Assembly: GCA_002347965.1 (NCBI GenBank)
Contig: DDYN01000030.1
Location: forward strand, 10,215 to 20,685
From: UBA2233 sp002347965 [NCBI: Nitrospirae bacterium UBA2233]
GTDB taxonomy: Bacteria > UBA2233
Length of the DNA: 10,471 bases
Direction: 5' to 3'
The notes under the pieces: model-generated
The model's input: only the letters and a program-made list of their open reading frames with translations
Databases searched by the model: none
What the model was told of the DNA's origin: nothing
In this document: positions 6,855 through 10,471 of the stretch, piece after piece
Position numbering within the stretch: the first letter of the stretch is position 1
How the letters are laid out: every line of letters starts with the position of its first letter
Made by a program: the position numbers and the translations under genes

Positions 6855-6876
6855 AACGCCTCGCTCGGGCGGGTGC

Positions 6877-6953
6877 TGGTCGGGGTGAGAGGATTTGAAC
6901 CTCCGACCCCCGCGTCCCGAACGCGGTGCTCTACCAAGCTGAGCCACACCCCG
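6877..6953 (-). tRNA. tRNA-Pro (anticodon CGG)
   Basis: A complete 77-base tRNA reads on the minus strand. The acceptor arms CGGGGTG (from 6953) and CACCCCG pair perfectly, followed by discriminator A and an encoded CCA. The D arm has GGCTCAGCTTGGTAGAGC. The anticodon stem CCGCG/CGCGG closes the loop TTCGGGA, giving anticodon CGG (6919-6917) for the proline codon CCG. The T loop is GTTCAAATC. It starts 44 bases after the acyl-CoA ligase stop and has its own promoter. The oxidase relic begins 22 bases beyond its 3' end, and no clear terminator lies between. Confidence 0.96.
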
Positions 6954-6964
6954 ACAATCTTTGC

Positions 6965-6993
6965 AGTATACCGGCTTTTCTGGACCGTCTCAA
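6965..6993 (-). promoter_or_regulatory. sigma70-like promoter of tRNA-Pro
   Basis: On the minus strand TTGAGA (6993-6988) is followed by exactly 17 bases and TATACT (6970-6965), both close to consensus. The expected start point, near 6958, lies a few bases before the mature tRNA 5' end at 6953. The site sits between the acyl-CoA ligase stop and the tRNA. Confidence 0.75.
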
Positions 6994-6997
6994 CACC

Positions 6998-8530
6998 CTA
7001 GGGGTTTTTGAAGGCTTGGGCCGCGGCTTTTCTGCTGACTTTGCCCGATCCAGAGCGCGGTAGCATATCCACGAATCGGATCACCTTGGGAACCTTGAAG
7101 GATGCCAGGCGTTCCATCAAGAATCGCTTAAGCTCGGCCTCGCTGACGGGTTCCTTGAGCACGACCGCGCAGGCGACCTCCTCGCCGTACTTTGGGTCGG
7201 GAATACCGAATACCACGGCCTCGGCCACCTTGGGGTGGGATAGGAGCGCGTTGTCCACCTCGATCGGGGCGATCTTCTCGCCGCCCCGGTTGATGAGCTC
7301 TTTGAGCCTTCCAAGGAGCGCGACGTAGCCGTCTTTCGAGACGACACCCAAGTCTCCCGTACGAAACCACCCCTCGAAGAACGCCTCTTCGTTGGCCTTT
7401 GGGTTGTTCACGTAGCCCTTTGTGATGCTAGGCCCCTTGAGCACGACCTCCCCGGAAATCTCGGGACCAAGGAACGTGTTGTCATCGCCAAGAATAGCCA
7501 GCTCAAGGCCCGTGGGTAGCCCGACGCTCCCAGGCCTGCGCTCTTTTGGCGGCAGCGGGTTCGAAGCGATCTGGTGGGAAGCCTCCGTCATCCCGTAGCC
7601 CTCGAGAACGGCAAGGCCAAAGCGGGCCTCTAGCCCTTCCATGAGCGAGGGGGCGAGCGCCATCGAAGAAGACCTGGCGAACTTGAGCGTGCTCTTTTTG
7701 GGGGCTTGGTCTTGCTCGGCGCGCATCAAGAGCACTTGGTGAATCGTGGGAACGGCCGAATACCAGGTTGCTCGGTAATGCTCCACCGTAGGCCAAAAGT
7801 GCGAAGCGCTGAACCTTGGGGGGACGATGACCGTTCCGCCCGAAAGCATCGTCGAAAGGACTGGTGTCATCAGCCCATGGATGTGGAACAAGGGCATGAC
7901 ACAAAGCCCTGTGTCTTCCGGCGTAAGCCTGTACCAATTGGCGATATTCCTTGCCGAGGCCAGAAGGTTTGCATGGCTGAGTGGAACGCCCTTTGGCCGG
8001 CTCGTCGTGCCGGAAGTATGCAAAAATAGTGCCACGTCTTCCGGGGTGGGAGACCGGCGGTTTGCCGATTTTATGGGCTTGTCCCTTTGCTCGATTTGGC
8101 CGTGCGCATGCAGTGCAGGAAACCTGTTGCCCAACGGGGCGAGCTCGACCCAAAGAGTCCCGTCCGGCAACGCCTTTGGGGCTATGCTCTCTTGGGCCTC
8201 GGCCGTAACGAGCACTTTTGGGCCGATGTCTTCCAAGTAGAACCGGAATTCTTCGAGCGTGTAGGCGGGGTTGAGCGGGGCGAAGGTGGCCCCTAGGCCG
8301 GTCACGGCAAAAAAGAGCGCGGCCATCTCGGGAGAGTTTGGCATGACCACTGCCACCCGGTCTTTGGCCCCTACGCCAAGCCTAGCGAGCCTTTCTTTAA
8401 GCGCTGCGATGCAACCTTGGAGATCTCCGTAGGTAAGCGTAACCTCCCTGTCGGGCGCGATGAAGGCCTTAGCCTGCGTGGGCTTCTCTCTGAGAATATC
8501 TTCTAAAACGTGCAGTGCCTCTTGTTTCAT
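6998..8530 (-). CDS. AMP-dependent acyl-CoA ligase, resembling oxalate-CoA ligase (AAE3/Pcs60)
   Basis: This 510-residue enzyme of the ANL superfamily activates a carboxylic acid with ATP to an acyl-adenylate and then transfers it to CoA. The adenylation motifs are complete: P-loop TSGTTSRPKG (172-181), YGMTEASHQ (312-320), GWFRTGDLG (387-395), the hinge region GRLKELINRGGEKI (407-420) and the catalytic lysine K497 in SGSGKVSRK. Most acyl-CoA ligases have SGTTGxPKG, and the SGTTSRPKG form together with YSAVPTIHQVLL and MTEASHQ...SNPLP is what I recall from oxalyl-CoA synthetases such as plant AAE3 and yeast Pcs60. That makes oxalate a reasonable but unproven substrate; a fatty acid is the alternative. 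The ATG at 8530 has only a weak ribosome site (GGAC). The gene is transcribed away from the synthase gene and ends 44 bases before tRNA-Pro. Confidence 0.88.
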   Translation of the reverse strand: MKQEALHVLEDILREKPTQAKAFIAPDREVTLTYGDLQGCIAALKERLARLGVGAKDRVAVVMPNSPEMAALFFAVTGLGATFAPLNPAYTLEEFRFYLEDIGPKVLVTAEAQESIAPKALPDGTLWVELAPLGNRFPALHAHGQIEQRDKPIKSANRRSPTPEDVALFLHTSGTTSRPKGVPLSHANLLASARNIANWYRLTPEDTGLCVMPLFHIHGLMTPVLSTMLSGGTVIVPPRFSASHFWPTVEHYRATWYSAVPTIHQVLLMRAEQDQAPKKSTLKFARSSSMALAPSLMEGLEARFGLAVLEGYGMTEASHQIASNPLPPKERRPGSVGLPTGLELAILGDDNTFLGPEISGEVVLKGPSITKGYVNNPKANEEAFFEGWFRTGDLGVVSKDGYVALLGRLKELINRGGEKIAPIEVDNALLSHPKVAEAVVFGIPDPKYGEEVACAVVLKEPVSEAELKRFLMERLASFKVPKVIRFVDMLPRSGSGKVSRKAAAQAFKNP

Positions 8531-8566
8531 TGGCCGTCCATGGTGTTGTTCGTTGCGCTTGCTTTT

Positions 8567-8595
8567 AGTGTAGTCTCATGGGCATTTATGGACAA
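8567..8595 (-). promoter_or_regulatory. candidate promoter of the acyl-CoA ligase
   Basis: On the minus strand TTGTCC (8595-8590), 17 bases, then TACACT (8572-8567). Each box matches consensus at four of six bases with ideal spacing. It would give a leader of about 30 nt before the ATG at 8530. It is weaker than the tRNA and RsbR-like promoters. Confidence 0.4.
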
Positions 8596-8751
8596 CCTCG
8601 AAATCAGTGACCTCCTTAATCTTAGGCCCTTCAGGAGGCGTTTCAGGTTCTGTGGCATTCCTGAAAATTGTTTGGAGCTTGTACCTAGACCCATTAAAGC
8701 ATCGTCTTCCTGCCCCAGGAGATTTAACACAAAAAACCTCACGAGGGCCGC

Positions 8752-8779
8752 TTGCCTTTCAAAACCGCCATGCTAAAAT
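8752..8779 (+). promoter_or_regulatory. candidate promoter of the synthase/dehydrogenase operon
   Basis: On the plus strand TTGCCT (8752-8757), 16 bases, then TAAAAT (8774-8779). Transcription would begin near 8786, about 43 bases before the TTG start at 8829. Together with the ligase promoter it makes the 298-bp gap at 8531-8828 a divergent promoter region. Apart from these promoters and the short reading frames noted under the findings and rejected items, I see nothing in that gap. Confidence 0.45.
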
Positions 8780-8819
8780 AAGCGTTGTCTCTAGAGGATA
8801 TGGTGCATACGCGTGCGGT

Positions 8820-8824
8820 AGGAG
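8820..8824 (+). promoter_or_regulatory. ribosome binding site favouring a TTG start
   Basis: AGGAG is followed by four bases (CCCC) and an in-frame TTG at 8829. The spacing is slightly short, but no ATG or GTG in this frame lies between the promoter and the conserved protein region. Confidence 0.45.
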
Positions 8825-8828
8825 CCCC

Positions 8829-10211
8829 TTGGCAGAATCTCCTAATTTTTTAAGGACTGTATATCCCTATGCTTCATTCCCGAGGCTTGTTCTTGAGCCG
8901 GGGATTGCCCACCCCATCTGGATTACCGATACGACCTTGCGTGATGGCCAGCAAGGCGCTGGCCCGTTTGCCAAAGAGCACATGGTTGCCGTTTACAGGT
9001 TTTTGCATCGCCTCGGGGGGCCCAAGGGGATTGTCCGGCAAACCGAGATGTTTGTCCAGCTTCAAGAAGACAGGCGTGCGATCGAGGCGTGCATCGAGCT
9101 TGGTTTGCCTTTTCCGAAGGTCGTAGGGTGGGTCAGACCGAACGAGGCGGATCTTGTCTGGGCTAAAAGGCTTGGCCTTTCGGAAGTGGGTGTTTTAATG
9201 AGCGTGTCGGACAACCATATCTACCGGAAGCTTCGCAAAGATCGGAAGAGTGTTCGGGAAACGTACCGAAGGAGCGTGGTTCAGGCGCTTGAAATGGGGC
9301 TGGATGTCAGCTTGCACCTAGAGGACGTTACCCGCTCGGACGTTTACGACTTTCTCGTGCCCTTCCTTCAAGAGGTGCGCCGCCTCCAAGACGAGGCCGG
9401 CAAGCCCGTCGGCGTTCGGCTTTGCGATACGCTGGGGCTTGGAGTTCCACTCGATCGGACACCGCTCCCAAGGGGGGTTCCCGCTTTGGTTCGGATGACC
9501 CTCGAAGAGGTTGGGTTATCTAGCGAACAGCTCGAGTGGCATGGTCACAACGATTTCCACATGGCCCATGCAAACGCCTTGGCCGCCTGGGCTAGCGGAT
9601 GCTCCGGTGTCAACGGTACGTTCTTTGGGATCGGTGAACGGGCGGGGAATACCCCGATTGATGCGCTTGTTTTGGCCTATATCGGGCTTAAAGGCGATGA
9701 GGACGGGATGGAGCCGGGCGTCCTTTCCGAGGCCGCAGCGTATTTCCAAGGAACGATGGAGGTCTCTATACCGGGTCGCTACCCGCTTTTTGGCAAAGAG
9801 GCGCTTAGAACAAAGGCCGGTATTCATGCCTACGGGATGCTTAACGACGAGGAGACTTACAGCGCCTTCGATACTCACGCGCTTCTAGGGCTCAAGCCTA
9901 GCGTTACGGTCTCTAAGACCTCCGGCGTTTCGGGGTTGGCGCAATGGATTAACGCGCACTTTGGTCTTGAAGGAGACCTTTGCCTAACAAAGGAGACGAA
10001 GGAGGTTCGAGAGGTCTTTAGGGCCATCAAAGAGAGCTATGAAGCGGGAAGGGTTTTAGATTACCAAGACTCCGAAGTTCTTGAAATGGTAGAGGTTCAC
10101 GCCCCCGGCCTTTACCGAAGGCTCACGGGCTTGCAACAAGACGGCCGTGTAGTAACGGGGGATATCGATTCACAACCAGGAGGGAGAGATGGAGCGAACG
10201 AACGTGATTGA
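8829..10211 (+). CDS. DRE-TIM acyltransferase of the isopropylmalate/homocitrate/Re-citrate synthase group
   Basis: The enzyme (460 residues from the TTG at 8829) should condense acetyl-CoA with a 2-oxo acid. The DRE-TIM signature is ITDTTLRDGQQ (32-42), with metal ligand D34. The metal-binding EWHGHNDFH has H238 and H240, and GIGERAGNTP (267-276) is also conserved. After the barrel comes a linker domain with KAGIHAYGMLNDEETY, but there is no LeuA-type regulatory domain. The wording (TDTTLRDGQQ, LHRLGGPKGIVRQTE, SVSDNHIYRKL, LEDVTRSDVYDF) recalls the branch that contains Re-citrate synthases and proteins named homocitrate synthase, rather than standard LeuA. This is from memory, so the substrate (oxaloacetate, 2-oxoglutarate or 2-oxoisovalerate) stays open. 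The frame is open back to an ATG at 8607, but those extra 74 residues look non-coding and lie over the promoter. The next gene overlaps by 23 nt. Confidence 0.84.
   Translation: MAESPNFLRTVYPYASFPRLVLEPGIAHPIWITDTTLRDGQQGAGPFAKEHMVAVYRFLHRLGGPKGIVRQTEMFVQLQEDRRAIEACIELGLPFPKVVGWVRPNEADLVWAKRLGLSEVGVLMSVSDNHIYRKLRKDRKSVRETYRRSVVQALEMGLDVSLHLEDVTRSDVYDFLVPFLQEVRRLQDEAGKPVGVRLCDTLGLGVPLDRTPLPRGVPALVRMTLEEVGLSSEQLEWHGHNDFHMAHANALAAWASGCSGVNGTFFGIGERAGNTPIDALVLAYIGLKGDEDGMEPGVLSEAAAYFQGTMEVSIPGRYPLFGKEALRTKAGIHAYGMLNDEETYSAFDTHALLGLKPSVTVSKTSGVSGLAQWINAHFGLEGDLCLTKETKEVREVFRAIKESYEAGRVLDYQDSEVLEMVEVHAPGLYRRLTGLQQDGRVVTGDIDSQPGGRDGANERD
10178..10183 (+). promoter_or_regulatory. ribosome binding site of the dehydrogenase
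   Basis: AGGAGG ends five bases before the ATG at 10189. It lies inside the synthase coding sequence and fixes the start of the overlapping dehydrogenase gene. Confidence 0.75.
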
Positions 10212-10471
10212 GAGGGCGAAGGAGCACTTCGCCGGCATTTTAAAGACACAGCTCGAGCGGCTCGAGCGGATCAGGAGCGAACAGGATTGGGTTGATTATG
10301 CAACCCTCAAGCCGATCGTCGTGGGCATTTTGGGGGGCGACGGGATCGGCCCGCACATCACGAACGAAGCAGTGAGAGTTCTAGAGGTCCTGCTCAAAGA
10401 AGAGATCGAGAGCGGGAAGATTGAATTCCGTACGATCGACGGGCTCACGATCGAGCGGCGGGTAGAGGTAA
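10189..10471 (+). CDS. isocitrate/isopropylmalate dehydrogenase family, 3' end cut by window
   Basis: The first 94 residues of a beta-decarboxylating dehydrogenase are visible. These enzymes oxidise a 2-hydroxy acid (isocitrate, isopropylmalate or homoisocitrate) with NAD(P). The diagnostic motif is GILGGDGIGPHITNEAVRVLE, with GDGIGP at 50-55, where the family binds cofactor and substrate. In ordinary isopropylmalate dehydrogenases this motif is within the first 15 residues. Here about 45 extra residues precede it, containing a charged helix KTQLERLERIRSEQD. I recall this extended N-terminus from members annotated isocitrate/isopropylmalate family dehydrogenase and encoded beside Re-citrate-type synthases. 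The ATG has a strong AGGAGG site and lies 23 nt inside the preceding gene, so the two are one operon. The residues that decide substrate specificity lie beyond the window. Confidence 0.85.
   Translation, partial: MERTNVIERAKEHFAGILKTQLERLERIRSEQDWVDYATLKPIVVGILGGDGIGPHITNEAVRVLEVLLKEEIESGKIEFRTIDGLTIERRVEV

Noticed and set aside
6837-6876. A terminator directly after tRNA-Pro, suggested by CGCC...GGCG before seven Ts on the minus strand
   Set aside because: Only four pairs form across a loop of about 20 bases, and the T-run encodes the Phe-Phe of the oxidase signal peptide.
6495-6947. An open 150-codon minus-strand frame starting inside the tRNA
   Set aside because: Its first 25 codons are the tRNA-Pro sequence read as protein. 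The rest is the frameshifted oxidase relic, whose homology switches frames twice.
7503-8153. A 216-codon minus-strand frame inside the acyl-CoA ligase
   Set aside because: It overlaps the ligase core, including its P-loop, and has low-complexity composition. It is a frame shadow.
8800-8853. A 17-codon frame (MVHTRAVGAPWQNLLIF) overlapping the synthase start, considered as a leader peptide
   Set aside because: AGAGG is only two bases from its ATG, it has no run of regulatory codons beyond one Leu-Leu pair, and there is no attenuator hairpin. A slip on the T-run at 8846-8851 joining it to the synthase frame was also considered but does not form a classical slippery heptamer in that frame.
10248-10268. 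Tandem CTCGAGCGG repeat in the dehydrogenase start
   Set aside because: It simply encodes the repeated Leu-Glu-Arg of the charged N-terminal helix.

Overview
The window is a stretch of ordinary bacterial chromosome: densely packed genes, short intergenic gaps, Shine-Dalgarno sites and sigma70-like promoters. Base composition looks moderately GC-rich by eye. The organism cannot be named from the sequence. A CPA2 antiporter, a RsbR-type stress sensor, a bacterial acyl-ACP thioesterase and a DRE-TIM synthase of Re-citrate/homocitrate type together fit several phyla, including deltaproteobacterial-type lineages. I saw no insertion sequence, CRISPR array, phage gene or defence system.

Layout. (1) Positions 1-1372, plus strand: the 3' part of a ROK sugar kinase, overlapped by recO. 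(2) Positions 1377-2738, minus strand: a RsbR-like STAS stressosome protein followed 3 nt later by a hotdog thioesterase. A good promoter (TTTACA-N17-TAAAAT) lies about 125 bp upstream. (3) Positions 2997-6469, minus strand: a tightly spaced run of zinc alcohol dehydrogenase, acyl-ACP thioesterase and KefC-like cation/proton antiporter. (4) Positions 6495-6854, minus strand: a decayed multicopper oxidase. Its head and copper-binding tail remain, but the middle is gone and the reading frame is broken. It sits just 3' of a tRNA-Pro(CGG) with its own strong promoter. (5) Positions 6998-8530, minus strand: an acyl-CoA ligase whose motifs resemble oxalate-CoA ligase. (6) Positions 8829-10471, plus strand: a DRE-TIM synthase of the isopropylmalate/homocitrate/Re-citrate group, overlapped by the start of an isocitrate/isopropylmalate dehydrogenase.

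How the genes may work together. Four genes act on acyl thioesters or fatty alcohols/aldehydes (two hotdog thioesterases of different families, the alcohol dehydrogenase and the acyl-CoA ligase), so the middle of the window has an acyl-metabolism flavour, but no complete pathway can be read from it. The synthase/dehydrogenase pair at the right end is a two-step carbon-chain or citrate module and probably continues beyond the window.

The most interesting observations are the multicopper oxidase relic with a lost copper ligand, the possible non-standard (Re) citrate synthase operon, and the RsbR-like protein without visible stressosome partners. I did not find a convincing undescribed system.
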